Assembly (NCBI GenBank): GCA_964501365.1 | Contig: CAZCST010000032.1 | Location: 62,001 to 126,000 of the forward strand | Origin: CAZAMB01 sp964501365 | GTDB lineage: Bacteria > Planctomycetota > Phycisphaerae > UBA1845 | Reading direction: 5' to 3' | DNA length: 64,000 nt | In this document: piece by piece, positions 34,951-45,500 of the stretch | How the letters are laid out: each line of letters opens with the position of its first letter | Position numbering within the stretch: position 1 is the first letter of the stretch | Notes under the pieces: generated by a model | What the model saw: only the letters and a program-made list of their open reading frames with translations | The model's database searches: none | What the model was told of the DNA's origin: nothing | Program-made: the position numbers and the translations under genes

Positions 34951-35355
34951 CTACCCCAAAAACGCAGCCTTTCCCCGCATGATGCGTTCCAGCAACTCCA
35001 CAACAAGCTGCGGGTCGTACGGCTTGGCGATGAAGTAATCGCCGCCTGATTTCCTCACCATCTCCCCGAGATGAGAATCTGTGCCGCCCAGGGCAGCACC
35101 GGTAAGAAACACGATAACCATGGCCGGTGATGCGATGGAATCCCGCAGCCGCTCGCAAACCTGGTAACCATCCCAGCCGGGCATCGTTACATCAAGCAGG
35201 ACAATGTCGGGCGGAATTGGCGAACACGCGAGTAGAGCGTCTGCGCCGCATGCCACTGCATGGACGCCGAATCCTTCTGATGTCAGGATCAGCTCGAGAA
35301 ATCTTCGAGTGTCCGGGTCATCGTCCACCACCAGTACTCGACCCTTTGTTTTCAT
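34951..35355 (-). CDS. Single-domain response regulator (CheY-like receiver)
   Basis: 134 residues, receiver domain only. VLVVDDDPDTRRFL gives the acidic pocket, Asp55 in LLDVTMPG is the phosphoacceptor, Thr85 in VFLTGA and Lys112 in IAKPYD complete the active site. GGAG lies ten bases before the ATG. No output domain and no histidine kinase is in the window, so the partner is unknown. 44 nt precede the start of the PTPS gene. Confidence 0.93.
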   Translation of the reverse strand: MKTKGRVLVVDDDPDTRRFLELILTSEGFGVHAVACGADALLACSPIPPDIVLLDVTMPGWDGYQVCERLRDSIASPAMVIVFLTGAALGGTDSHLGEMVRKSGGDYFIAKPYDPQLVVELLERIMRGKAAFLG

Positions 35356-35513
35356 CGTCTATACACTCCATCCACTACTTCTGAGTCATTACGGATGGTA
35401 CGCATCAAGTGTATGATTCTCGCCCTTCTGCGCAATGAAAACCGCTTCATTCGAGCAATGGCGAGAGAGTTGCGGAATGGAGGCGCTCGTGCCGACTGGG
35501 AACAAGATGGCCG

Positions 35514-35642
35514 ATGGAAACTCTGTTGGAGCAGTTAACGGTCAAGTGCAGCGATCCGGGAACTTCAGTTCGCGCGGACGGTCAAACGATTCTGGCATTC
35601 GTAATGAGTTCGATCGACATACCTGTGTGTCACATGCTCTAA
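35514..35642 (+). CDS. Possible short ORF in the gap before purU
   Basis: A 42-residue frame beginning METLLEQL lies in the 283-nt gap between the receiver gene and the end of purU and overlaps the purU stop by four bases on the other strand. There is no ribosome binding site. I list it only because the gap holds nothing else; it is probably not a gene. Confidence 0.15.
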   Translation: METLLEQLTVKCSDPGTSVRADGQTILAFVMSSIDIPVCHML

Positions 35643-36496
35643 TGGAACACGATCGTCTTGTTGCGGTTGACGAGGATCCTATCCTGGATGTGCAATCGCA
35701 CGGCCTCCGCCAGCACCGATCGCTCCAGGTCCCGGCCCTTGCGGATCAGGTCATCGATCGAATCGCGGTGGTCAACAGAAAGCGTGCTCTGCGCAATGAT
35801 GGGGCCTTCATCGAGTACGTCGGTCACATAATGACTCGTCGCGCCGATGATTTTTACACCGCGCTCGAATGCCTGATGGTAGGGCTTGCGGCCGGCAAAT
35901 GCCGGCAGGAAGCTGTGGTGGATGTTGATGATCCGCTCCGGCAACGCCGCAACAAACTCCGACGACAGGATCTGCATGTATCGGGCCAGAACGAGGAAAT
36001 CCGCATCGCTGCTCTCGATGATTCTGTGCATTTTCGTTTCGGCGGGCGCCCGGCAGTTCGCATCGAAGGGCACATGGTGAAACGCAATGCCCATGCCTTC
36101 CACCTGCGATTGGAGATCGGCGTGGTTACTCACGACTGCAGAAACCTCCACCTGCAACTCGCCCGTCTTCCACCGCCAGAGCAAATCCTGAAGACAATGA
36201 TCCTGTTTGCTGACAAGAATCACGACGCGCTTGCGGCGGTCGCTCCAGTGAACGCGCCACTGCATCGAAAATCGATCGGCCAGGGGCTGCCACGCTCCGG
36301 CAAAGCTCTGCGCGGTAAGCCCAAACCCCGCAGGGTCGATTTCAATCCGCATGAAAAATTCGCCGCGATCCGCGTCGGTGTGCTGGTCGGCATCCAGAAT
36401 GTTCCCGCCATGCAGGGCGACGAAGTTCGCCACAGCGGCGATGATCCCCCGGGCATCGGGACAGGAAATGAGCAATCGGACGGTCTCAGCAGACAT
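35639..36496 (-). CDS. purU: Formyltetrahydrofolate deformylase
   Basis: 285 residues. Hydrolyses 10-formyl-tetrahydrofolate to formate and tetrahydrofolate, supplying formate to purine synthesis and balancing one-carbon pools. An N-terminal ACT-like domain (RLLISCPDARGIIAAVANF) is followed by the formyltransferase-like domain with Asn191 and His193 in NIHHSFLP and Asp229 in TDVLDEGP. GRKPYHQAFERGVKIIGAT is family-specific. Complete. Confidence 0.95.
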   Translation of the reverse strand: MSAETVRLLISCPDARGIIAAVANFVALHGGNILDADQHTDADRGEFFMRIEIDPAGFGLTAQSFAGAWQPLADRFSMQWRVHWSDRRKRVVILVSKQDHCLQDLLWRWKTGELQVEVSAVVSNHADLQSQVEGMGIAFHHVPFDANCRAPAETKMHRIIESSDADFLVLARYMQILSSEFVAALPERIINIHHSFLPAFAGRKPYHQAFERGVKIIGATSHYVTDVLDEGPIIAQSTLSVDHRDSIDDLIRKGRDLERSVLAEAVRLHIQDRILVNRNKTIVFH

Positions 36497-36612
36497 GGGA
36501 GTACGCGCCCTGAATCCAGGTAATCATGCTGGATTATCGACGATTCACGTCACGGAATCCAAAGATGAATGGGGCACGGCCCCTGATTTTGGGTTGATCC
36601 CCGGAAATGTGA

Positions 36613-37161
36613 CTACCAGCCGGACTTGCGAATCCCCCCCGGTCGGGTGGTATTGTCGTTGGCATTCGTATTGACGTTGGCGTTCACATTGGTGTTCGCA
36701 TTATCGTTTGCATTGGCATTGGTGTTGTCATTAGAGTTCGTATTATCGTTGGTGTTATCATTGCTGTTTGTGTTGTCATTGGTGTTGGTGTTGTCGTTGG
36801 TATTCGTCGGAGGCAGCCCGATACGCTCCAGAAACAGGTCGGCAAAAGAGGTCAGTATGCTTTCCAGGGCGCTGAAAAACATGTCCACGAGGCTGGCCAT
36901 GAACAGATCGAAAGGCCCGGGCTCGGCCGTAGCTGTGATGGCGGCCGGCGGTGGAGCGGTGACGTCCTGAAGCTTGGCTATTCCGGCATTGACCATTTTC
37001 CCTGGCGTCCGGGTGGCCATGGAAGAATTGACCATATTCTTGCGGGAATTATCCGGTGAGACCGCAGGCCCGCCGTCCGACTGGGCCAACCCCGAAGAAA
37101 ACAAACCCATGAGAATGACGGACGCTACCAATCCCAAGCGAACCGGACTCCATGATTTCAT
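36613..37161 (-). CDS. Secreted protein with Asn/Asp/Thr-rich repeat tail
   Basis: 182 residues from the ATG at 37161, preceded by GGAGG. Signal peptide to about residue 27 (GLFSSGLAQS). The middle contains an amphipathic stretch (FDLFMASLVDMFFSALESIL). From about residue 118 the sequence is built from short units NTNDN, NSNDN, NANAN over some 55 residues, ending in RPGGIRKSGW. The function is unknown; such tails may be flexible linkers or be glycosylated. Confidence 0.75.
   Translation of the reverse strand: MKSWSPVRLGLVASVILMGLFSSGLAQSDGGPAVSPDNSRKNMVNSSMATRTPGKMVNAGIAKLQDVTAPPPAAITATAEPGPFDLFMASLVDMFFSALESILTSFADLFLERIGLPPTNTNDNTNTNDNTNSNDNTNDNTNSNDNTNANANDNANTNVNANVNTNANDNTTRPGGIRKSGW
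36650..36805. repeat. Low-complexity hexanucleotide-type repeat in coding sequence
   Basis: Degenerate tandem units of GTTGGCATT / GTTGTCATT type encode the Asn-rich tail of the gene at 36613-37161. Unit phase shifts in multiples of three, so length changes keep the frame. Prone to slippage. Confidence 0.7.
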
Positions 37162-37306
37162 CGCCCTACCTCCAACAAGCCGCGCGCTGGATCTCACCTG
37201 TCACATACACCCGACACGCCGACTGGTTCCACATTATTCGCCCACCCTTGGTGTCCACCAAGCAATGCCAGATGCCCCATGGGACGAATTTTTCAAGCCA
37301 CATTAA

Positions 37307-39994
37307 TCATCCATTGTCATTTTCTTCAGTTTCGGGGTCCGAATCTGAATCGCTCGGTTCAGCGCTATCCTCAATGTCGGCCGAACTTGCCTGACCATTC
37401 GGGGCCGCCTGGCCGTTACTATTGCCGGCACCCTCAGCCCCGGCAGCCTCCTCCTCCTTTGCGACCTTGGCCGCCGCCACCAACTTATCGCCTTCGTCGA
37501 GCCGGATCAGGCGTACGCCCTGCGTATTTCGACCGATTTCCCGAAGGGCCGACAAGTCCGTGCGTAACATCATCCCCCCGGCGCTGATCAGCATGATTTC
37601 GTCGTCATCAACCACCGCCAGAATCGTCACGACATTCCCGTTGCGGTCGGTCGTCTTGATGTTGATGACTCCCTTGCCGCCGCGCCGCGTCTTGCGATAT
37701 TCCTCGATGCTCGTCCGCTTGCCGAAGCCATTTTCGCACACGGTAAGCAGCGACATGCCCGGATCGACCGCCACCAGTGCCACGACCGCGTCCTCCTCGG
37801 CCAGATTCATTCCGCGAACGCCGTGGGCACTTCGACCCATCGCCCGCACGTCATTTTCGTGGAATCGGACGGCCATTCCCTCGCGCGAGCCGAGCACGAT
37901 TTCGTTTTCGCCCGAAGTCCGCACCACGTTGATCAGCGAATCATCCGGGTCGAGCGTAATGGCGATGATGCCCGCGGATCGGGGTCTGCTGTACGCGCTG
38001 ATCGGTGTCTTCTTCACCGTTCCCTTGGCCGTGGCGAAGAAGACGAACGATTCCTCAAATTCCTTGACCGGCAGAATGGCGCGGTGGGCTTCGTTGGGCT
38101 GCATCTGCAACAAATTGGCGATGGATCGTCCGCGCGAGGTCCGGCTCATCACCGGCAGGTCGTACACCCGCAGCCAGTAAATGCGGCCGCGATCGGTGAA
38201 CACGAGCAGATAGTCATGTGTCGAGGCCACAAACAGGTGTTCGAGAAAATCCCCCTCTTTCGCTGCACTGCCACGCACGCCCTTCCCGCCGCGACCCTGT
38301 TTGCGATACTCCTCCACATCGGTTCGCTTGATGTACCCTTCGCGCGAAATGGTCACCACGACCGGCTCGTCGGGGATCAGTTCCTCCATCTTGAACTCGC
38401 CGACAGCCTCCACGATATCTGTCCGGCGCTTGTCTTTGAATGTCTCCTTCATCTCGTGCAGGTCTTCGCGAATCACGTCGAGCACCAGCCGCTCATCGCG
38501 AAGAAGGGCCTCGTACCCTTCGATTTCATCCACCAGCGCCTTGTATTCGCTCGCAAGTTTTTCGATTTCCAGTCCGGTCAGCCGCTGAAGCTGCATCGAC
38601 AAAATCGCGTTCGCCTGCACGGCCGTCAGATGTTGATCGCTCGAACCAAACCGCGTAACGAAGCTGGCGGGCAGCAGTTTCCTCAACGTCGTCTGTTCCC
38701 GGAGTCGCAACGCGCGAGCCATGAGGTTGGCCCGGGCCGTGGGCGGATCGGCCGACTTCTTGATCAGCTCGATGATCGCGTCAATATCCCCCAGCGCGAG
38801 AATCAAGCCCTCCAGAATGTGCGCCCGCTGCTTGGCCCGCCGCATGAGAAACTGAGTGCGACGCCGCACGACGTCCTTGCGATGCGAAACGTACAAACCG
38901 AGCATCTGCTTCAGCGATAGCGTCCGCGGCTGGCGGTCCACCAGCGCGATATTCATGATGTGGAAACTTGATTGCAGCGGCGTGTATTCGAACAACTGAT
39001 TGATGATGACTTCTTCGTTGGCATCCTTCTTGAGGTCGATCTCGATGCGCACATCGTGTTTGCGATCCGACGCATCATTGACCGCCGATACGTCCTTAAT
39101 CTGTCCGCCCTTGACCGCCGCCGCGATCTTTTCGGTCACGGCATTGCGAATCACGCCGTAGGGCAACTGGTCGATCACGATGGTCTTGCGGCCCGTCTTG
39201 CTTTCCTCGACGTGACACTTGCCACGCAGCACCACACTGCCGCGCCCGGTCGAGTAGGCCTCCATGATGCCCTTGCGACCGCAAATCTGCCCGCCCGTGG
39301 GGAAGTCCGGCCCCGGAATTTTCTTCAGCAACTCCGTAAGACTGATCTCCGGGTTTTCGAGGTACGCCAGCAGGGCATCGCAAACCTCGCCGACGTTGTG
39401 CGGCGGCATGTTGGTCGCCATGCCCACCGCGATCCCCGTTCCGCCGTTCACCAGCAGGTTCGGAAACTTGCCCGGCAAAACCGTCGGCTCTTCGCGCGAA
39501 TTGTCATAGTTGGGTACGAAGTCGACCGTCTCGTATTCGAGGTCCTGCAGCAGCAAAACGGTGGCCGGACTCATGCGGGCTTCGGTGTATCGCATCGCCG
39601 CCGGAGGATCGCCGTCCACCGAGCCGTAGTTTCCCTGCCCTTCAATGAGAATCTGCCGCATGTTCCACGGCTGGGCCATGCGCACCAGCGTGGGATAAAT
39701 GACCGCGTCGCCGTGCGGGTGATAGTTACCGCTGGTATCGCCGCTGATTTTCGAACATTTTTTGGTCTGCGCCCGCGGCGTAAGGTTCAGGTCGTTCATC
39801 GCCACGAGAATGCGCCGCTGCGAAGGCTTGAGCCCGTCGCGTACGTCGGGCAGAGCCCGCGACATGATCACGCTCATCGAGTACGTCAGGTACGAATCCT
39901 GCATCTCCTCGATCAGGCGATGGTCGATGATATTCTCCGGTCCGCCGGGAGGCTGACCGGTTATTTCGGTGGTATTCGGGGGTCCCTCGGACAT
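37307..39994 (-). CDS. gyrA: DNA gyrase subunit A
   Basis: 895 residues; GGAG lies before the ATG. Cleaves and passes DNA, with GyrB supplying negative supercoils. The catalytic tyrosine is Tyr136 in MRYTEARM. The C-terminal beta-pinwheel has QGRGGKG as a GyrA box and RRGGKG in a later blade, supporting GyrA over ParC. In the quinolone region the sequence is HPHGDAVIYPTLVRMAQ, so the residues equal to E. coli Ser83 and Asp87 are Ala97 and Pro101. The acidic, Gly/Asn-rich tail of about 60 residues is longer than in E. coli. gyrB is not in the window. Confidence 0.96.
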   Translation of the reverse strand: MSEGPPNTTEITGQPPGGPENIIDHRLIEEMQDSYLTYSMSVIMSRALPDVRDGLKPSQRRILVAMNDLNLTPRAQTKKCSKISGDTSGNYHPHGDAVIYPTLVRMAQPWNMRQILIEGQGNYGSVDGDPPAAMRYTEARMSPATVLLLQDLEYETVDFVPNYDNSREEPTVLPGKFPNLLVNGGTGIAVGMATNMPPHNVGEVCDALLAYLENPEISLTELLKKIPGPDFPTGGQICGRKGIMEAYSTGRGSVVLRGKCHVEESKTGRKTIVIDQLPYGVIRNAVTEKIAAAVKGGQIKDVSAVNDASDRKHDVRIEIDLKKDANEEVIINQLFEYTPLQSSFHIMNIALVDRQPRTLSLKQMLGLYVSHRKDVVRRRTQFLMRRAKQRAHILEGLILALGDIDAIIELIKKSADPPTARANLMARALRLREQTTLRKLLPASFVTRFGSSDQHLTAVQANAILSMQLQRLTGLEIEKLASEYKALVDEIEGYEALLRDERLVLDVIREDLHEMKETFKDKRRTDIVEAVGEFKMEELIPDEPVVVTISREGYIKRTDVEEYRKQGRGGKGVRGSAAKEGDFLEHLFVASTHDYLLVFTDRGRIYWLRVYDLPVMSRTSRGRSIANLLQMQPNEAHRAILPVKEFEESFVFFATAKGTVKKTPISAYSRPRSAGIIAITLDPDDSLINVVRTSGENEIVLGSREGMAVRFHENDVRAMGRSAHGVRGMNLAEEDAVVALVAVDPGMSLLTVCENGFGKRTSIEEYRKTRRGGKGVINIKTTDRNGNVVTILAVVDDDEIMLISAGGMMLRTDLSALREIGRNTQGVRLIRLDEGDKLVAAAKVAKEEEAAGAEGAGNSNGQAAPNGQASSADIEDSAEPSDSDSDPETEENDNG

Positions 39995-40156
39995 TGCTTC
40001 TCCAAAAAAATAGCGCGCCGACGGCCTACAAAATGTGCCGCCAAAGCTCGTGCATTTTAGTGCAGAAATCGGCGTCCCGCCAGCAACCGCAATCGTCGCG
40101 GCGGGTCATTTTGCAACGCCCAATACTGCATTGCCGACGGATAAGCGGGACGCGGC

Positions 40157-42316
40157 CTAGTTTGTTTCAATACGCGGAGCCGAAGAGGTCTCCGAATCGC
40201 GGATGTTCAGCGTGTCCAGAACAAAAGCATAGTCGAAGGCCGTGTCCTTCCACCGGTCATAGCGACCCGACGCCCCGCCGTGCCCGGCTTCCATGCGCGT
40301 TTTGAAAAGCAGCCGATTGTTGTCAGTTTTCGTGGCTCGCAGCCTTGCCACCCACTTGGCCGGCTCCCAGTATGCCACGCGCGGATCGTTCAGGCCGGAC
40401 TTCACCAGCATGTTCGGATAGGCCTTGGCCGCCACATTGTCATACGGCGAATACGAATACATGTACTCGTAGTACGCCTTGTCGTTCGGATTGCCCCACT
40501 CATCGTACTCCAATGTCGTCAGCGGAATCGTCGGATCGAGCATGGTATTGATCACGTCAACGAACGGAACCTGCGCGATCACGACCTTGAAGAGGTCGGG
40601 CCGCATGTTGGTAACCGCGCCCATGAGCAGCCCGCCCGCGCTGCCCCCCTGAATCGCCAGCCGGTCGGCGGACGTATACTTCTCTTTGATGATGTGCTCG
40701 GCACAGGCAATAAAGTCCGTAAAGGTGTTCTTCTTCTTGAGCAGCTTGCCATCCTCATACCAGGGCCTGCCAAGTTCGCCGCCTCCGCGAATATTGGCCA
40801 GCGCATAGACAAATCCCCGATCCAGCAGGCTTACTCGGTCCGATGAGAAGGAAGTGTCCATGCTGGCTCCATACGAGCCGTAGGCGTACAGGAGCGCGGG
40901 ATTCTTGCCGTCCTTCTTGACTCCTTTCCGGTACGCCAGGTTGATCGGCACGCGCGTGCCGTCCGACGCCGTGGCAAAAATGCGCTCGGTAACGTAGTTA
41001 TTTGCGTCGAACCCGCCCAGCACTTCGTCCCGCTTGAGCAGCTCGCGTTTCTTCGTATTCATGTTGTAGTCGAACACGCTGCGCGGCGTGACAAGCGACT
41101 GATACACAAAGCGAAGTGCATCCGTCTTGAATTCCTCATTCCCCGTCGGCGACACCGCGTAGGCAGGCTCGGCAAACTCGACCATGTGGTCCGTGCCGTC
41201 TGCCAGCTTGCGGATCCGCAGTCGTGGCAGGCCTTCGTCGCGCTCCTGAATCAGCAGATAGTCTGCAAAGGCCTCGACATTGTCGAGCTTTACCTTCTCG
41301 CGGTGCGGAATGACCTCCTTCCAATGGGCCTGGTCCGGAGTGGCCGTGGGCGTTTCCATCAGTCGAAAGTTGCGGGCCTGATCGTTGGTGACGACGAAGA
41401 ATCGGTCGCCATGATGTTCGATGTGGTACTCGTGCCCGCGCTTACGCGGCTCGATCACCTTGAAATCTCCGCCCGCGGCGTCCGCGCTGAGCACACGGAC
41501 TTCGGTCGTCAGCGTGCTGTTCAGGTCAAGAATGAGGAATTTGCGACTGCGACTCTTACCCAGCTCGACCGAAAAGGTTTCGTCGGCCTCGTGGTACAGT
41601 TCGGCGTCTCGCGCCACCGGCTCGCCGAGCATGTGGCGGAAAAGCTTGTACGGCCGCCGGGCGGCGTCGACCGTAACGTAGTACGCCGTGCGATTGTCGT
41701 TGGCCCATTCGACAGAATAGTCGATGTTGGGTATCGCATCGGGAAGTATCGCCCCGGTGGTCAGATCCTTGAAGCGCAGGGTATAGGTTTCGTCACCCTC
41801 CGTGTCGTCCGAGAACGCCAGCATTTTGTGATCCGGGCTCACACGGAACACGGCTACGCGGTAATACTTCTTGCCCTCGGCCAGTGCGTTCACATCGAGC
41901 AGAATCTCCTCGGCCGCGTCCAGGCTGCCCTTCTTGCGGCAGTACACCGGATAATTCTTGCCCTCGATTGTGCGTGTGTAGTAAAAGTAGTCGTCGACTC
42001 GATAGGGCACGCTAAGGTCGGTCTGCTTGACGCGCGATTTGATTTCCTCATAGAGCCGGGCCTGCAGCGGCTCGGTGTGCTTCATGATCGCGTCAGTGTA
42101 CGCATTCTCGTCGTTGAGGTATTGGATGACCTCGGGATTCTCCCGCTCCCGCAGCCACTGATAGTTGTCCGTCCGAACATGCCCGTGCATCGTCAGCGTC
42201 TTGGGCACTGCCCTGGCCACCGGCGGTTTGGACAAATCCTCCGCTCTGATCGCGGTCAACCCGGCAAGGCCCAAACACTGGACCGTGAAAGCTACACAAA
42301 TCGACCTTGTTCGCAT
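40157..42316 (-). CDS. Oligopeptidase B (S9A serine peptidase), exported
   Basis: 719 residues from the ATG at 42316 (GGAG eight bases upstream), which opens a signal peptide ending near AIRA (residue 25). An ATG at 42397 is possible but less likely. N-terminal seven-blade propeller, then the catalytic alpha/beta domain: Ser559 in GGSAGG, Asp644 in SGLNDPRV and His679 in EAGHGGASGRYD. The overall similarity is to PtrB, which cuts after basic residues in short peptides. The signal peptide suggests a periplasmic enzyme here, unlike E. coli PtrB. Confidence 0.93.
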   Translation of the reverse strand: MRTRSICVAFTVQCLGLAGLTAIRAEDLSKPPVARAVPKTLTMHGHVRTDNYQWLRERENPEVIQYLNDENAYTDAIMKHTEPLQARLYEEIKSRVKQTDLSVPYRVDDYFYYTRTIEGKNYPVYCRKKGSLDAAEEILLDVNALAEGKKYYRVAVFRVSPDHKMLAFSDDTEGDETYTLRFKDLTTGAILPDAIPNIDYSVEWANDNRTAYYVTVDAARRPYKLFRHMLGEPVARDAELYHEADETFSVELGKSRSRKFLILDLNSTLTTEVRVLSADAAGGDFKVIEPRKRGHEYHIEHHGDRFFVVTNDQARNFRLMETPTATPDQAHWKEVIPHREKVKLDNVEAFADYLLIQERDEGLPRLRIRKLADGTDHMVEFAEPAYAVSPTGNEEFKTDALRFVYQSLVTPRSVFDYNMNTKKRELLKRDEVLGGFDANNYVTERIFATASDGTRVPINLAYRKGVKKDGKNPALLYAYGSYGASMDTSFSSDRVSLLDRGFVYALANIRGGGELGRPWYEDGKLLKKKNTFTDFIACAEHIIKEKYTSADRLAIQGGSAGGLLMGAVTNMRPDLFKVVIAQVPFVDVINTMLDPTIPLTTLEYDEWGNPNDKAYYEYMYSYSPYDNVAAKAYPNMLVKSGLNDPRVAYWEPAKWVARLRATKTDNNRLLFKTRMEAGHGGASGRYDRWKDTAFDYAFVLDTLNIRDSETSSAPRIETN

Positions 42317-42409
42317 CACATGGACTCCAAAACTCACGACACAGGAATGAATCAGCAGGAAGGTTACGCCGTTTTTCCGCTTTGCCGGCGAACACAACCG
42401 CCCTGGGGT

Positions 42410-42458
42410 TGGCGCTACGGGAAACCCCTTCGGTTTCCATGATAAGTCCGTAGCGCCA
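42410..42458. repeat. Nested hairpin between oligopeptidase and giant gene
   Basis: TGGCGCTACGG (42410-42420) pairs exactly with CCGTAGCGCCA (42448-42458), and inside it GGAAACC pairs with GGTTTCC. It lies just beyond the terminator of the giant gene and about 94-142 nt upstream of the oligopeptidase ATG, so it could be in that gene's leader or be a dispersed palindromic repeat. Confidence 0.6.
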
Positions 42459-42465
42459 TTCGATC

Positions 42466-42502
42466 AAAAAAAGTGGGCGACTGGTTGCCCAATCGCCCAC
42501 TT
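42466..42502 (-). terminator. Rho-independent terminator of the 1972-residue gene
   Basis: On the minus strand AAGTGGGCGA and TCGCCCACTT form a 10-bp stem with a 12-base loop, followed by seven T in a row. It starts 30 nt after the stop codon. Confidence 0.92.
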
Positions 42503-42531
42503 CGAGAATCCGATCAATGACTCAAACTACA

Positions 42532-45500
42532 TCACGGACAAGTCGCAATGTCATGCGGATACGGCTTGCCCTTGAACGCATCCACGCACGCCGCAATGTG
42601 GATGAAGCTGAGATCGTTGGTCATATTGATGGTCCCAAACGTATCGTCGCCGGCGAGCAACGACCGGGCCTTGATCGGCGCGCCCGGCGCACTCTTGAAC
42701 TTGTTCACCAGCGATGAAACATCCTGCAGGTCCGGCTGGGTCGTGGTGCTTGGCGGATTGAACGGTGTCTCCACGTCGCCCCATCTTGTCGTCTTCATTT
42801 CCAGCGGATCGGACACGTCGTCGCAGTTTTCCTCGACGCCGGCACAAATCGATCCGAGCACCTGGACCTCGAAGGTCGAACTCGGCGTGATCGCCGAACC
42901 CGTCACATGCAACAACGTGTCGAGTGCAACGCTGCAAGTGCCGCCCATCGGGCAATCTGCATTCGTTGTGCAGATGGTCGGAGTCAGGCTGCAGCTGCTG
43001 AACGAGCTCCAATCACGATAGTACGGGGCGCACTGGAGCTGCGAAGCAACAAATCGTATGCCCGTGCTGACCGATTCGAGGAACACGGCCGGCGGACCTA
43101 CATACCGGACCTGACCTTCAAACGCAGTGAATGGAACCGAAGGCCCGCCCTGATACGGCGGATTCACGTGGTGCAACGAGACCAGTTTCACGCGAATGGC
43201 ATTGGTCTCCGCCCCGCCGGCCACTGCCGCAGGCGCCAGCGAGAACGACACAAACCGCGATTTGTTGACCGCAGTCGGATCGCCATTCGGAATCCTCGGA
43301 CGGCAATCGCAGCAAACCGACAGGGTGCCATCGACGTTGGAATGACCCAGCGGCGTGCACGACCGACGCGGACCGCATCCGCCTACGCACTTGAACGGCG
43401 GCGTGGTGGCCATCCGGATCGTTCCTGTCGTGCTGCCCGACATTCCACCAAGGTGGCCGCCAGGCCTGCCGACAAAGTCGATGCGATACGTAATGTCGAA
43501 GAAGCTGTCCACCGCCCAGCTGCTGCCGGGGGGTCCAAGTCGCGTCAGCGTCGTGTGACCCGGGCTGGGCAGACCAAAGTCATTTCCAGCCGTGATACGC
43601 AGCAGGTCAAAGTCCGGATCGCCGGATCCCGGATTCACGATCTGTCCGAACAACCGGAACATCTCGGTATCAAAGCTCTGCGACGGCTGACCCGGTGTGC
43701 GCGGCCCGACATGCGTCTCGAAACCAACGTCGGGCAGGACGACAGTCCGATTAAAGCCGGCCAGGGTACCCGGGCATCCGCCCGCTCCCGTCGAAACGCA
43801 CTGCAGTTGGAACTGCATCGTTGAACTTGCACATTCCTTCTGACCACCAAGATCTCCACCACTTTGTTCGCATTCGATTCCCGGCGGGAACGAGCAAACA
43901 TTGTTCTGCTCGTGGCAGAAAATCTGAGAGTGGATGGGTGCCAGGTGGATTTCCGTATTGGGCGGCAATCCATCAATAATCATGTGGACCTGGCTCGGGC
44001 TCAGGTAATCGCAGCCCGCAGGCGGCAGATCAACTGTCCCACCGTCATCGGGCACGATACAACCATTGGGACCGCCGGCCACCGCGCCAACGTCTTCTTC
44101 GCCGCCGTCCCTGGCCGCGCCGCTACCCGGATAAACAAGGTGGCACTCTGACGTCCCACGGCAATCGCACTCGGTAACCGTAATTTGACCGGTCGCCGGG
44201 TTGAACTTGGCACAGCGTTTCTGGCACTGCTCCGGTACAGGCGAATTGCAGATCGGATTCGTGCAACCAGTGCCGTCTGCTGTGGGCACGCAGCGTTCGC
44301 AGGCGTCGTCGTGGCCATTGCCGTCAAGATCGCCCAGGCAATTATTCCCGGCGCCCAGGGGCGTTCCGCCCTGCGCCTGACAACAGACCGGATCAAGGTT
44401 CTGGCATGTACCAGACTGGAAGCAGCATCCCTGCGGAGCCGAACATGTTCCGCCTACAATCGAACTTCCACCGGCCGCAGTGCAGCATACCTCGTCCATT
44501 TGGGCGCAAGCGCCACTCGGCAGGCAGCAGGCCACCATGATTCCCGAACAAGTCACGCCCGGAATGAACGTACCCTGGCACTGCGATTGCGTGGTGTTGA
44601 CGCAGAGGTTGCCGACGGCGCCCGTCGTGCAGCAAGCTCCCGTTGGATCATTATTCACACACTCACAGCAGACCTTGTTGGTGCCGTCAGGCTGAGGCGT
44701 GTTGGTCTGTATGCAGTTGGTTCCAGTCGGACACTGTCCGCGGCACTTAAAGGCGCCAGGCGTCTGCATGCGAATGGTGCCTGTCGTGCTGCCGGACATA
44801 CCTCCGAACGGACCCGGGCTATGGCCGATGAAGTCGATTCGATAGGTAATATCGAAGAAGCTGTCCACGGCCCAATTGGTGCCGCCCGGCAGCTGCGTCA
44901 ATGTCGTATGACCCGGGCTGGGCATACCGAACCCGGTTCCCGCGGTGATCCGCAGCAGGTCAAAGTCCGGATCGCCCGGAGGCAACTGTCCCTGCAGCAT
45001 GAACATGTCGTTGTCCATCGACTGCACGGGGTCGCCCGGCGTACGAGGCCCGATGTGCGTCTCGCAGTTGACCTGCATCTGCACGTTGCGGGAATAAGTA
45101 CAAATCGGGTTAATAGGACCAGTGCACTGGCCGTTCATGGTCATCGTCAGTGACGAGCCGAACGTCTCCTTTTCGCCACCCAGGTTTCCACCTGGCTGAT
45201 TGACGATGTTCACGAACCGACCGTGTTCAATGCCCACCTGCACCGTTGTTCCCGCCGGAAGTCCGGCGATGATCTCATGGAAGTCATCCGGGCTTACATA
45301 CGGACAATCCAATCCCGGAGGCGGCAATACGACCGTACCACCGGCATCAGGCTCGATGCACGGATTTGGACCACCGGCAACTCCTCCGTCAGCGGGTTCT
45401 GTACCACGACCGCTGATCCCGAGCAGCTCCATATGGCAATCCGTATCAGGCTGACAATCGCAATCGGTGACGGTGACGTTGCCCGTCGTGTCAACCTTCA

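Noticed and set aside
36650..36805. Short tandem repeats considered as a CRISPR array
   Set aside because: No spacers of constant length; units are degenerate, coding and in frame.
41186..42442. 418-residue plus-strand ORF over oligopeptidase B
   Set aside because: Opposite a gene with a full catalytic triad; shadow.
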